Positions 17,284-25,307 of a stretch of 64,000 nucleotides of DNA are shown piece by piece. The position numbers and the translations under genes were made by a program. The notes under the pieces are model-generated. The model was not told where the DNA came from. It did not search any database and saw nothing but the letters and a program-made list of their open reading frames with translations. Origin of the DNA: Phycisphaerales bacterium (GTDB lineage: Bacteria > Planctomycetota > Phycisphaerae > UBA1845 > UTPLA1); NCBI GenBank assembly GCA_020639075.1, contig JACKHI010000001.1, positions 1,426,001 to 1,490,000 on the forward strand. Reading direction: 5' to 3'. Each line of letters opens with the position of its first letter. Position 1 is the stretch's first letter.

Positions 17284-17795
17284 GATTCGCTCCTGTGTCA
17301 GTTGCTGTGAATCAATTCTCTCGCGGACCCAGTTCTTGGAATCTAATGTGTCGAATTGAGAGATTCAAGTTTTTGTTGAGTCGATCTCGAATTTCGCGAA
17401 CGGACTGCGCGAGACCGTGTGTCCGAATCGAAACACGCCATATCGCACCCATATGGTCGACGCTATGGGTCGCGAATCCTCGCGAACCCTGACCCGAGCC
17501 ACTGACGAATGACCACACGATCACGTACGTCGGAACATCGCCCAATTCGAAGGAAATACGAAATGGCCTTCACTTTGGGAATCTTGGATCGCGACAGTTG
17601 GCCGTGGTTACCGGGGGCATCGAGACCTAGAGTTGATAGTGGAGACGCGTCGACGGCCGCGAATGAGCGCTTTGATGTGCGGATCATTCCGGCGATATGC
17701 AATCCCCGTCGGGAGACAGACGATGGCTTGTCGCCGTATGCCGACTTATCCGTTGCCCGACACCAACTCGAAACTCGTGAGCAACACGGGGCAAG
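17284..17795. other. Intergenic region without recognised genes
   Basis: About 510 bp, less GC-rich than the neighbours at 17300-17420. Short open frames occur on both strands but none has a ribosome site or recognisable protein. The promoter of the minus-strand PEP-CTERM gene should lie at its left edge. Confidence 0.4.
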
Positions 17796-18332
17796 CTACT
17801 TGGCCTGAACCGCCTCGACGAGCCGGCCGTTGCGGCCCAGCAGATCGTCTCCAAACGCAACAAGATCGAGATGTGGGACCGCGGCGGGTCGGACCGAGCG
17901 GACGTATTCGATGCACTCGCGCTCGCTTCCTGGCCCGCGCCAGACGCTGAGGCACAAAAGCGCAGCCGCAGATGACCGACTGATACCGGCGAAACACTGA
18001 CACAATAGTGCGCCGTCGATGTGCCGAATCGAGTCCGCGAAATCGATAATCGCGTGCGCATCGTCGCTCGTGGGCGGGCGTTGCCGAAGACCGATCGACT
18101 GTGCCTCCCTCTGCCTCAGGCGAATGCGCGACGCCTGGAGCGGATCCGTCTGGGACGGCGCCTCGACGTCGTCGAATTCGAGCGCAAGCTGGTGGAATAT
18201 GTGTGGCGCTTCGACGGAAAGCTCTCGCTGACCGCGAATGGAGATCAGGGCATCGATATCAGCAGCCTCTTGCTGCTTCATCAGCATTGAGGCCTCTGAG
18301 TATCCGAGAATATGGATCCGGCGTACTGACAT
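17796..18332 (-). CDS. Predicted protein tyrosine phosphatase
   Basis: A 178-residue cytoplasmic protein with the cysteine-phosphatase signature C-X5-R as CFAGISRSSAAALLC near residue 115, following a hydrophobic strand (DGALLCQ) as in the PTP fold. A conserved upstream Asp for general acid could lie in the DDVEAPSQTDP or PPTSDDAHAII region (inference). The start MSVRRIHILG agrees with small predicted PTPs of the COG5350 type that begin with a short strand. No Shine-Dalgarno is visible before the ATG. It lies 204 bp downstream of rmlB on the same strand; PTPs often accompany polysaccharide genes, but the substrate here is unknown. Confidence 0.72.
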   Translation of the reverse strand: MSVRRIHILGYSEASMLMKQQEAADIDALISIRGQRELSVEAPHIFHQLALEFDDVEAPSQTDPLQASRIRLRQREAQSIGLRQRPPTSDDAHAIIDFADSIRHIDGALLCQCFAGISRSSAAALLCLSVWRGPGSERECIEYVRSVRPAAVPHLDLVAFGDDLLGRNGRLVEAVQAK

Positions 18333-18536
18333 TCGAGTTGGCAGTCATCCCGCCCGCTTGGTTCGTTAAACCTCTTACACCATCGCTATGCAGATCGAAT
18401 CCCATTCAGACCTGCCGACGTGGAATGACTTCCACTGGTCGTACATCCGCAACGCCATCCTGTCGAATGGCCCCCAAAGCAGTAGCGACTGTACTTTCAG
18501 CTTTTGGCGTTTCAGCTTTTGGCTTTTCTTCGAGCC

Positions 18537-19586
18537 CTATCGCCCCGCGTACATTTCGTCGTAGTACTTCTGGTATGCCCCCGACACGACGTGATCGAGC
18601 CACTCTTCGTGCTCAAGGTACCACTCGATCGTCTTCGCCAGCCCGTCCTCGAAATTGATGCTCGGCTCCCAGCCCAGTTCCGTCTTGATGCGGCTTGCGT
18701 CGATCGCGTACCGGAAATCATGGCCCGGTCGATCCTTCACATACGTGATCAGATCTTCGTTCTTGCCCAGGTGCCGCAGGATCGCGCGGACGACTTCGAT
18801 ATTCTGCTTCTCAGAATTGCCGCCGATGTTGTAGACGCGGCCGTCGTCGCCGTTGCGGAGGACTGTCCAGATGGCCGAGCAGTGATCTTCGACATAGAGC
18901 CAGTCGCGCACATTGTCGCCTTTGCCGTAGACAGGCAGCGGCTTGTTGTGACGGGCGTTGTTGATCATCAGCGGGACCATCTTCTCGGGGAACTGATACG
19001 GACCGTAGTTGTTGCTGCAGCGCGTGATGAGGACCGGCAGGCCGTAGGTCGTGCCAAAGGCGCTGACGAGATGGTCCGCCGAGGCCTTCGACGCGCTATA
19101 GGGCGAATGCGGATCGAGCGGCGTCTGCTCGGTAAACAAGCCTGTCTCGCCGAGCGTGCCGTAGACCTCGTCCGTCCCGACCTGCAGGAATCGCAGATCG
19201 CCGGCGGCGCGTGCAACCTGCAGCATGCTGAGCGTGCCCTGCACGTTGGTGCGGATGAACTCGCCGGGGCCCGTGATGCTGCGATCGACGTGGCTCTCGG
19301 CCGCGAAGTGCACAATGCAATCGACGCCGTTCTCGCGACAGACTTCGACGATTTCGTCGGTCTCGCAGATGTCGCGCTTGACAAAGTGGTATCGCTTGTC
19401 GTCGGCGATCTCGGCGAGGTTCTCCAGGTTGCCGGCATAGGTCAGGCAGTCGACGTTGATCACGCGGACGCCGCTTGAGTTGGCCAGCACGTAGCGGACG
19501 AAGTTCGAGCCGATGAAACCAGCGCCGCCGGTCACGAGAATACACTTGGGAGAGAAGCTGTTGTCGTTCATAAGCGTATCGTTCAT
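18537..19586 (-). CDS. rmlB: dTDP-glucose 4,6-dehydratase
   Basis: RmlB converts dTDP-glucose to dTDP-4-keto-6-deoxyglucose with bound NAD, the second step to dTDP-rhamnose and other deoxysugars. The 349-residue product shows the Rossmann motif TGGAGFIGSNFVRYVL, the catalytic TDEVYG triad (T, D, E), YSASKASADHLV (the YxxxK pair), NNYGPYQFPEKMVPLMI and RDWLYVEDHCSAI, all diagnostic. Two starts are possible, 19586 (MNDTLMNDN) and 19571; neither has a strong ribosome site. rmlA lies upstream on the same strand, separated by a cluster of palindromes. rmlC and rmlD are not in the window. Confidence 0.95.
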   Translation of the reverse strand: MNDTLMNDNSFSPKCILVTGGAGFIGSNFVRYVLANSSGVRVINVDCLTYAGNLENLAEIADDKRYHFVKRDICETDEIVEVCRENGVDCIVHFAAESHVDRSITGPGEFIRTNVQGTLSMLQVARAAGDLRFLQVGTDEVYGTLGETGLFTEQTPLDPHSPYSASKASADHLVSAFGTTYGLPVLITRCSNNYGPYQFPEKMVPLMINNARHNKPLPVYGKGDNVRDWLYVEDHCSAIWTVLRNGDDGRVYNIGGNSEKQNIEVVRAILRHLGKNEDLITYVKDRPGHDFRYAIDASRIKTELGWEPSINFEDGLAKTIEWYLEHEEWLDHVVSGAYQKYYDEMYAGR

Positions 19587-19603
19587 ACCTGTTCGTGTCG
19601 CTC

Positions 19604-19756
19604 GGGCGCCATGCTCCCCCTCCAAGAGGAGCATGTTTCGCCGGGTGCCATGCCCACCCACAAAGTGGCACCCGGCGATGGGCTACCCGCGCCCTGGATC
19701 CCTTGATCCCTCGAATCCTCGATCCCTTTTTGGGGTGGGCACAGCCCACCCTACGC
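19604..19756. repeat. Palindrome cluster between rmlA and rmlB
   Basis: It holds GCATGCTCC..GGAGCATG, a large palindrome with arms GCCGGGTGCCA and TGGCACCCGGC enclosing CATGCCCACC, and GGTGGGC-ACA-GCCCACC at the end. The arms are those of the GGGTGCCA family seen elsewhere. The cluster separates two same-pathway genes and could affect the rmlA-rmlB transcript. Confidence 0.8.
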
Positions 19757-20476
19757 GGGCGAGGACTCGTGGCCGACGATGAGCTGCTGCACGCGGTTCA
19801 GCGACTCGAACGTCCCCGCGTCACTCCACCAGCCGTCCATCACGCCGTAGGTCATCGTCCCCTTCGCGATGTACGCGTTGTTGACGTCGGTAATCTCCAG
19901 CTCGTTTCGTCTCGACGGCTTGAGCGTGCGGATGATGTCATAGACTTCGCCGTCGTAAATGTAAATGCCGACGACCGCCATGTTGCTCTTGGGCTGCTTC
20001 GGCTTCTCTTCGATCTTCACGACGCGATCGCCATCCAGTTCCGCGACGCCGAAGCGATGCGGATCGCTGACTTCCTTAAGCAGCAGCCGCGCACCTTTCT
20101 TCTGCTCGATGAACCGGTTCACATCGCTGCCGAGATCGTGCTCGAAAATGTTGTCGCCGAGAATGACCGTCACACTGTCGCCGCCGGCGAAGTTCTCGGC
20201 CAGCCCCAGCGCCTGCGCGATCCCGCCCGCCTCGTCCTGCACCTTGTACGTGAAGCGCACGCCGAAATCGCGACCGCTGCCGAGCAGGTTGACGACGTCT
20301 CCCATGTGCTCGAGGCCCGTGACGATCAGGACTTCCTCGATGCCGGCGGCGGCGAGCTTCTTGATCGGGTGATAGATCATGGGCCAGCGGCCGACGGGCA
20401 GCAGGTGCTTGTTCGTGACTTTGGTGAGCGGCATGAGTCTGGAACCCGTGCCGCCGGCGAGTACGACGCCCTTCAT
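19751..20476 (-). CDS. rmlA: Glucose-1-phosphate thymidylyltransferase (short form)
   Basis: RmlA makes dTDP-glucose from dTTP and glucose 1-phosphate. The N terminus MKGVVLAGGTGSRLMPLT is the nucleotidyltransferase signature; the KHLLPVG, VILGDNIF (metal-binding D) and IEEKPKQPKSNMAVVGIYIYD motifs follow, then ELEITDVNNAYI. At 241 residues it is the short form, lacking the C-terminal allosteric domain of the 290-residue enterobacterial enzyme, so dTDP-rhamnose feedback at that site is not expected (inference from the family). AAGGAG lies 6 nt before the ATG. It is upstream of rmlB on the same strand. Confidence 0.93.
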   Translation of the reverse strand: MKGVVLAGGTGSRLMPLTKVTNKHLLPVGRWPMIYHPIKKLAAAGIEEVLIVTGLEHMGDVVNLLGSGRDFGVRFTYKVQDEAGGIAQALGLAENFAGGDSVTVILGDNIFEHDLGSDVNRFIEQKKGARLLLKEVSDPHRFGVAELDGDRVVKIEEKPKQPKSNMAVVGIYIYDGEVYDIIRTLKPSRRNELEITDVNNAYIAKGTMTYGVMDGWWSDAGTFESLNRVQQLIVGHESSPA

Positions 20477-20700
20477 GGCATCTCCTTTTCGGCGCGAGGC
20501 CTCGTTTTTCTTCCGCCGCCCATTATTGAGGGGGAATCGTCGGGCATCAAATGAGAGGTGCCGTTACGGCCGGCGGATTCGGGGCACTATTGAAGAATTG
20601 AGATTCATCGAACTGAAACCGCCCACAAGACGTTAGAATCAACCCGGGCATCCTGCTTCCGTCAAGTCGGCTCGGCCATCCCGAAGGAAAGGGCGAAAAA

Positions 20701-21120
20701 ATGAAGCATCCCGAATGCGGCAAGTGCGGATATGACCTGACGGGCTGTGAAGGTAACCGATGCCCGGAATGCGGACAGTTGCTTATCGAGGCGGGCGTGA
20801 CGGTTCGAGGTAAGACGGCGCGCGAACGCCTGCTGGGACTTGCCCGACTTCTTCTTATCCTGCTGTTTGGCATCGCGGGCGGCGTTGCATCCTATGCATA
20901 TCTTGATGCGAAGGCAGGGCAGCAGCTTGCGGCATCGCAGCAGCAGGTATCGACGCTGGCCCGAGAGCTGGGCCGAATGCAGGCTAAGATGATGGAGCTG
21001 AAGCTCACATACGATACGCTGCGCTTGGAGAATCTGCACCTTCAGAGAAATCTGGAATTAGTGTCTGCGACTCTCGATGTCATGGCTGACGTGGAACGTC
21101 ATCGACGGGAGAGTAATTAG
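20701..21120 (+). CDS. Zinc-ribbon membrane protein with coiled coil, paralogue 1
   Basis: A 139-residue protein with a cytoplasmic zinc ribbon (C6, C9, C21, C24; CGYDLTG and CPECG), a single membrane segment (LLGLARLLLILLFGIAGGVASYAYL, about 40-64) and a C-terminal coiled coil (QQLAASQQQVSTLARELGRMQAKMMELKL). This CGYDLTG/CPECG ribbon is frequent in planctomycete proteins. Function is unknown; the topology suggests a membrane-anchored oligomer. AAGGAAAGG precedes the ATG and a TAGAAT -10-like box lies at 20634-20639. The paralogue follows at 21266. Confidence 0.8.
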   Translation: MKHPECGKCGYDLTGCEGNRCPECGQLLIEAGVTVRGKTARERLLGLARLLLILLFGIAGGVASYAYLDAKAGQQLAASQQQVSTLARELGRMQAKMMELKLTYDTLRLENLHLQRNLELVSATLDVMADVERHRRESN

Positions 21121-21265
21121 GATAGACGGGTTTGCCGCGTTGGATTCTCAGCTCGCTCGGAGCTAGGAGTATCTTGAAGGCCTGAGAGATGGTGGAAACG
21201 TCCTGCGTTTGTGGATACATGGAGAACCCAAGATGTAATTCCCTGCATCACGCGAGCGAATCGAT

Positions 21266-21646
21266 ATGAATCAACCCACCTGCGGACATTGCGGATACGA
21301 CCTGACCGGCGCGGAAAGCAACCGCTGCCCCGAGTGCGGTCTGTTGTTCATCGAGGCGGGCGTGGAGATTCGGCGGCAATCGCTCTCGAAGTCTCGTAGG
21401 TCGCGGCAGTTTCTGGTTCTGGGCCTGCTGGTGTTCTTCGGACTCAGCGCGGCCGTCGCGGGGATGGCGTATTTTCGTGCGCAGGCCCTACGTGCCCAGG
21501 CGATCGCGGCGCAACAGGCGGCACTTGCTCGCCAGCAGGCCGCCATTCAACAGGCGCGTCAGCAGAGCAGCAAATCGAACGATCAGTCCCAGAGCGATGG
21601 CGGCGATCGGCGGGAACGCGTATCGGATTCGGTCGGCGAACCCTGA
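21266..21646 (+). CDS. Zinc-ribbon membrane protein, paralogue 2
   Basis: A 126-residue protein with the same layout as the previous gene: zinc ribbon (C6, C9, C21, C24), basic linker, membrane segment FLVLGLLVFFGLSAAVAGMAYF (about 49-70), then an Ala/Gln-rich helix (RAQAIAAQQAALARQQAAIQQARQQ) likely to form a coiled coil. Identity to paralogue 1 is highest in the ribbon and falls away after it, so duplication is old. No good ribosome site is seen before the ATG. Function unknown. Confidence 0.77.
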   Translation: MNQPTCGHCGYDLTGAESNRCPECGLLFIEAGVEIRRQSLSKSRRSRQFLVLGLLVFFGLSAAVAGMAYFRAQALRAQAIAAQQAALARQQAAIQQARQQSSKSNDQSQSDGGDRRERVSDSVGEP

Positions 21647-21702
21647 GCAGTGATCGGCCAGGACCGATAGTATCGAATGGCCACCTCCAACCTCCGAAAT
21701 CG

Positions 21703-21732
21703 TTGAATCGCCCGCGCCGCTTTGATTAGACT
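21703..21732 (+). promoter_or_regulatory. Candidate leaderless promoter for the 42-residue membrane peptide
   Basis: TTGAAT (21703-21708), an 18-bp spacer, TAGACT (21727-21732), then 7 nt to the ATG. That spacing places the transcription start at or next to the start codon. Confidence 0.5.
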
Positions 21733-21739
21733 CGTGCCT

Positions 21740-21868
21740 ATGACCGGCGACGAATGGCTCTTGTGGATCGCGAAGATCATCGGCATCAGCTTCCTGATCC
21801 CGCTGGCGATCTATGTCCTATTCCGCTTCGGTCTGACGGCCCTGGATCGCCGGCCGCGGCGTCGCTGA
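21740..21868 (+). CDS. Small single-pass membrane peptide (42 residues)
   Basis: Translates as MTGDEWLLWIAKIIGISFL followed by IPLAIYVLFRFGLTALDRRPRRR: a short N terminus, one membrane helix (about 8-33) and a strongly basic end, a typical positive-inside small membrane protein. There is no Shine-Dalgarno, but a promoter-like pair ends 7 nt before the ATG. Its reality rests on this architecture and on the gap it fills; conservation was not tested. Confidence 0.5.
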   Translation: MTGDEWLLWIAKIIGISFLIPLAIYVLFRFGLTALDRRPRRR

Positions 21869-21894
21869 AGCAGCCATCCCCCATTCAGCCAAGA

Positions 21895-21926
21895 CGGGTG
21901 CCATGCCCACCCCAAAGGTGGGCATG
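21895..21926. repeat. GGGTGCCA-family hairpin upstream of imuA
   Basis: GGGTGC leads into CATGCCCACC-CCAAA-GGTGGGCATG, a perfect 10-bp stem at 21902-21926. The remaining stretch to 22084 holds no recognised gene. Confidence 0.85.
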
Positions 21927-22084
21927 CGAGATTGCGACAGCCCGCCAATATCTATGCCTCTTATTCAGAGCCGCCGCGTCCCCGCGGCGACGTATCGCGT
22001 TCGTCAACACGCTCTCGGATTCGCCACGCTGGGGACAGCGAGGCTCTGAATGTCGAGCAGCTCAAATTTCCCCCATTTCCCGGC

Positions 22085-22113
22085 TTGCATTCGTCCCGAA
22101 CAAATCCTAACAT
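22085..22113 (+). promoter_or_regulatory. Candidate promoter of imuA-imuB
   Basis: TTGCAT (22085-22090), 17-bp spacer, TAACAT (22108-22113). A GTTC-C-GAAC palindrome lies at 22131-22139, just past the expected start, and a CGAAC half-site is in the spacer. LexA boxes use GTTC/GAAC half-sites, but this spacing matches no box I know, so SOS control is only a suggestion. Confidence 0.4.
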
Positions 22114-22164
22114 AAACCAAACAAGTCGCCGTTCCGAACGATCGTCCATTGCAGGGAGCTTTCC

Positions 22165-23406
22165 GTGCTTGCGGAGACATTGCGCGCCATCGAAACCAAA
22201 TGCGACGTATCGCTGATCACGGCCGCCCGGCTGGCCCGTGGCGAGCGTGCGACCGGCGTCCCCACGGGCTGGGACGAGATCGACGCCGCCCTCGGCGGCC
22301 TTCTCCCCATCGGTCTCCACGAATGGTTCGGCCTCCCCGTCTGCGGCCAGGCCGATCCCGGGTGCCACTGCTCTGTGAGCAGTGCGGCCGGGTGCCATGC
22401 CGACGCCCAACGTCCACCGCGTGCCACTGGGTGCTTGCCACCCAGTGTGCGGGTGCCACTGCTCTCAAGCAGTGCCGACACCGGGTGCCACTGCTCTGTG
22501 AGCAGTGCCGGCGCGAGTGAACCGAAACGCCCTGCCGGGTGCCATGCTTCCCCTTCAAGGGAAGCATGCGAGATGGCGAGCGACGCTCAAGCATCGCGCA
22601 ATCCCATTGGCGTCGTCTCGCGCGAAGCATGCTTGCCTTTGAGGGCAAGCATGGCACCCCACACAAGTAAACCCAAACAGACACCCGGGCGAGTTCATAC
22701 CGATCCATCTCGAGACACGCACGACAGGGAAAGGAAGTCCCCTTTCGCACAGCGGCGCGGTCATCGACCGCCGGCTCGCCGGCAGCCGTGGCTCGCGCCG
22801 CTTTGTGTCTTCGCCCATCTGGCATGGCGGCTGATGGAGGCGGATCCGCTCGCGCGGCGCATCGCCTGGATCGGCAGTCGCTGCACGCCCTATCCGCAGA
22901 TGCTTGTCCGCTCGGCGCACGGCGACGATCGACTGCTCGCGCGTTCGCTGTTCATCCAGGCGCCGAGCCGGGCGACGCGCCTGTGGGCGGCGGATCTGGC
23001 GTTGCGTTCGAACGCCGTCGGCGCCGTGCTGGTCGACGGCAGCGGCTTCGACACGGCCGCCACGCGCCGGCTGCATTTGCTGGCGAAGACGCACGGCAAG
23101 CTGGTGCTGTCGGCGCGCCCCATCGCCGAACGAGACACGCTGTCCGCGGCGATCACGCGATGGATCGTTCGACCGGCGTCAGTGAAAGATGCGCCGCGCC
23201 ACAGCGTGCGGCCGCGATGGCAAATGTCGCTGATCCGCTGCAAGACGACGTCCGCGAACGACGGCGACTTGCACTGGCTTTTGGAGTGGAAACATGGCGA
23301 AGGCGCTCTCGATCTATCTCGCCCGATGGCCCGTCCGGCTGGCGCAACGGAAACAACGGCGGCAGGCACGCACGAAAGACAATTCCAGCAAGTCGCCTTC
23401 GGATGA
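22165..23406 (+). CDS. imuA: ImuA-like RecA-related mutagenesis protein with an in-frame repeat insertion
   Basis: ImuA is a RecA-related partner of ImuB in damage-induced mutagenesis. The N-terminal part (1-62) ends VPTGWDEIDAALGGLLPIGLHEWFGL, the family's start. The match resumes near residue 205 with WLAPLCVFAHLAWRLMEADPLARRIAWIGSRCTPYP and runs to the end. Between them about 140 residues are rich in Cys, His, Pro and Ser and come from DNA hairpins of the window's palindrome family (22353-22680), with no stop or frameshift. At 413 residues the protein is well above the usual roughly 250. The insertion is in a loop between conserved blocks, so activity may be kept. GTG start with AGGGAG upstream; imuB overlaps the 3' end. 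Confidence 0.82.
   Translation: MLAETLRAIETKCDVSLITAARLARGERATGVPTGWDEIDAALGGLLPIGLHEWFGLPVCGQADPGCHCSVSSAAGCHADAQRPPRATGCLPPSVRVPLLSSSADTGCHCSVSSAGASEPKRPAGCHASPSREACEMASDAQASRNPIGVVSREACLPLRASMAPHTSKPKQTPGRVHTDPSRDTHDRERKSPFAQRRGHRPPARRQPWLAPLCVFAHLAWRLMEADPLARRIAWIGSRCTPYPQMLVRSAHGDDRLLARSLFIQAPSRATRLWAADLALRSNAVGAVLVDGSGFDTAATRRLHLLAKTHGKLVLSARPIAERDTLSAAITRWIVRPASVKDAPRHSVRPRWQMSLIRCKTTSANDGDLHWLLEWKHGEGALDLSRPMARPAGATETTAAGTHERQFQQVAFG
22353..22680. repeat. Seven GGGTGCCA-type hairpins inside imuA
   Basis: In about 330 bp there are three CACTGCT/AGCAGTG hairpins, CACTGGGTG/CACCCAGTG, a half copy of the CATGCCGACG element, CATGCTTCCC/GGGAAGCATG, and an inverted CATGCTTGCC/GGCAAGCATG followed by GGCACCC. 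The first six read GGGTGCCA then arm; the last reads the opposite way. They match the elements found between genes throughout the window. Confidence 0.9.
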
Positions 23407-24847
23407 AAGCGTCCTGATCGTCGCATCGCAGCGCGGCAAGCAGATCATCGCCGCCTGTTGCGAGCAGGCGGTGCAGGCCGGCGTGCGCGCGGGGATCACG
23501 CTCGCCCATGCCCGCGCGATTCTCAATGATCGCCGCATTCTCGAAGCGCCGCATTCGCCGGAAGACGACGAGCGCAGCCTGCAACGCCTGGCGCGATGGG
23601 CCCTGCACTTCGCACCGACGATCGCCGCCGATCCGCCCGACGGTCTGCTATTGGACATCACGGGCTGCGAGCGATTGTTCGGCGGCACGATCTCACAGGT
23701 CCGCGCGATCGACGCCGCCCTGCAGCGCGTGGGCCTGCCGTCGCGCATCGCCGCCGCACCGACCTTCGGCAGCGCCTGGGCAATGGCCCGTTACGGCCCG
23801 CGGCGCGTCTCTTTCGTCGACGACGACGATCTGCGCGAACGACTCGCACCACTGCCCGTCGCGGCGCTGCGTATCGACGATGCTGCCCGCATCGCGCTCA
23901 GCGAAATCGAAGTGCAGACGATCGGCGAACTGCTCGCGATCCCGCGGCGCGAGTTGGCGGCGCGTTACGGCGCGGCCCTGCTGCTGCGAATCGATCAAGC
24001 CTACGGCGACATCGAAGAGCGGATCGAACCGATTCGCACGCCGCCCGTATTCGTCGTGGGTCATACGTTCGAGGGCCCCGTCCGGCGGAGCGATTTCGTC
24101 TTCGCGGCCATCGAGCGACTATTGGACGATCTGCTGGCCATGCTGGCGGCCCACGATCACGGTCTCTGCGAACTGTCGATCCTCTTCGATCGCGTCGATG
24201 CCGGACCGCTCAGCGAATCGTTCTGCTTCTCGCGCCCCACGCGGGATCGCAAACACCTGTGGGCGCTGATTCATTTGCGGCTGGATCGCCTGCGCCTGGG
24301 CTGCGGCGTCGAGGAGATCACGCTGCGCGGTGAGAAAACAGAACGCATGCAATCACGCCAGATCGCCATGTGGCAGGGCGCTGCGGCCGAAGCGCCGGAC
24401 GACGCATCGCTAGGTCGCCTGCTGGATCGCCTCACGGAAAAGCTGGGCAACGAAGCCGTGCTGACGGCATCGCCGTTCGAGTCGTATCTCCCGGAGAAGG
24501 CGTTCGGCAGCAGCGGCGGCACGGCGACGAAGAAGCCCGTCGCCAGCGTACTGCTGGCGGATCGACCTTCGCGATTGTTCCCGAAGCCCGAGGCGATCGA
24601 CGTGATGGCGGCCGTACCGGACGGCCCTCCCGCGTGGATGAAGTGGCGCGGCGACGACGTGCGCATCATTGCCAGCGCCGGCCCCGAACGAATCGCACTC
24701 CCCTGGTGGACAGGTGAAGAGGCGATGCACGCCGCACGGGACTATTACATCGTGTGCGATGCACGGGGGCGGACATTGTGGATCTACCGCGCCTGCGAGG
24801 AAGGCGCGCCGACGGGGGAATGGTTTATTCACGGGGTCTGGGTGTAG
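23294..24847 (+). CDS. imuB: ImuB, catalytically inactive Y-family polymerase homologue
   Basis: A 517-residue Y-family-like protein. Family marks are LYLARWPV-type start (SIYLARWPVRLAQRKQRR), VQAGVRAGITLAHARAIL, DGLLLDITGCERLFGG and the helix-hairpin-like LSEIEVQTIGELLAIPRRELAARYG. The first metal-binding acid of active Y-family enzymes (DxxxFFA) is absent at the start, as in other ImuB proteins, so it probably acts as an adaptor that links ImuA, the beta clamp and a DnaE2 polymerase. No dnaE2 is in the window. GGAG lies about 9 nt before the ATG, and it overlaps imuA by 113 bp, indicating coupled translation. The last 60 residues (RDYYIVCDARGRTLWIYR) match the ImuB C-terminal region. Confidence 0.9.
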   Translation: MAKALSIYLARWPVRLAQRKQRRQARTKDNSSKSPSDESVLIVASQRGKQIIAACCEQAVQAGVRAGITLAHARAILNDRRILEAPHSPEDDERSLQRLARWALHFAPTIAADPPDGLLLDITGCERLFGGTISQVRAIDAALQRVGLPSRIAAAPTFGSAWAMARYGPRRVSFVDDDDLRERLAPLPVAALRIDDAARIALSEIEVQTIGELLAIPRRELAARYGAALLLRIDQAYGDIEERIEPIRTPPVFVVGHTFEGPVRRSDFVFAAIERLLDDLLAMLAAHDHGLCELSILFDRVDAGPLSESFCFSRPTRDRKHLWALIHLRLDRLRLGCGVEEITLRGEKTERMQSRQIAMWQGAAAEAPDDASLGRLLDRLTEKLGNEAVLTASPFESYLPEKAFGSSGGTATKKPVASVLLADRPSRLFPKPEAIDVMAAVPDGPPAWMKWRGDDVRIIASAGPERIALPWWTGEEAMHAARDYYIVCDARGRTLWIYRACEEGAPTGEWFIHGVWV

Positions 24848-24854
24848 GCGTCAC

Positions 24855-24931
24855 GGGCGCCCTGCCGACGCAAGGGTGCCATGCCGACGCATCGGGTGCC
24901 ATGCCGACGCCCAACGTCGGCATGTGGAGGC
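24855..24931. repeat. GGGTGCCATGCCGACG elements after imuB
   Basis: Two partial and one complete element, the last with a perfect CATGCCGACG-CCCAA-CGTCGGCATG stem. From here to 25307 there is no gene; the 214-bp dispersed repeat fills most of the rest. Confidence 0.85.
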
Positions 24932-25006
24932 GAGATAATCGTCCGCACCCGGAACGACGCTCCAATCCGATTACCAACGCAAATCGAGCATGCCGACCTT
25001 GAGGAT

Positions 25007-25220
25007 GAGGCTGTCTGGGAATTCGAGTGAGGATTTCCGATTTGCAGAACCGTCGTAGACGCCAGTGTTTCCAAGGCCAACACAGTTCCGAAGGAGCGAC
25101 AGTTTTTAGCCACGGGTGGAGCGGAGACCGCGTAGCGGGCGGAGTGCAACCCGTGGTTAGCGTTTTTTTCCTAGGGTTTAGCCCTGAAAGGGCGACACAA
25201 TTCCCGGACAGTCTCACCTT
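25007..25220 (+). repeat. 214-bp dispersed repeat, copy 1
   Basis: Closely matches 43035-43248 over the same length with only scattered changes. Inside are a long-range stem CCACGGGT/ACCCGTGG enclosing GGAGCGGAGACCGCGTAGCGG, and a GCCCT-GAA-AGGGC hairpin near the end. No open frame is conserved between the copies, which suggests a structured non-coding element. Confidence 0.88.
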
Positions 25221-25307
25221 GAGGATCGGCATTGCACCCGGCACCCGAACCGTCTCTCTGAAACGACACTGCTTGAGAGCAATGGCACCCGGCGGGCACG
25301 GCCCGCC

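Noticed and set aside
17509..17808. Possible small gene of 99 codons
   Set aside because: No ribosome site, no recognisable protein, and it runs into the phosphatase gene on the other strand.
10991..20476. A complete polysaccharide gene cluster
   Set aside because: Only wecB, rmlB and rmlA are clear, and they are split by an IS element and PEP-CTERM genes on the other strand; no export or polymerase genes are present.
22788..23417. Second frame across imuA (209 codons)
   Set aside because: The imuA frame carries the conserved residues; this one is an Ala/Arg-rich shadow.
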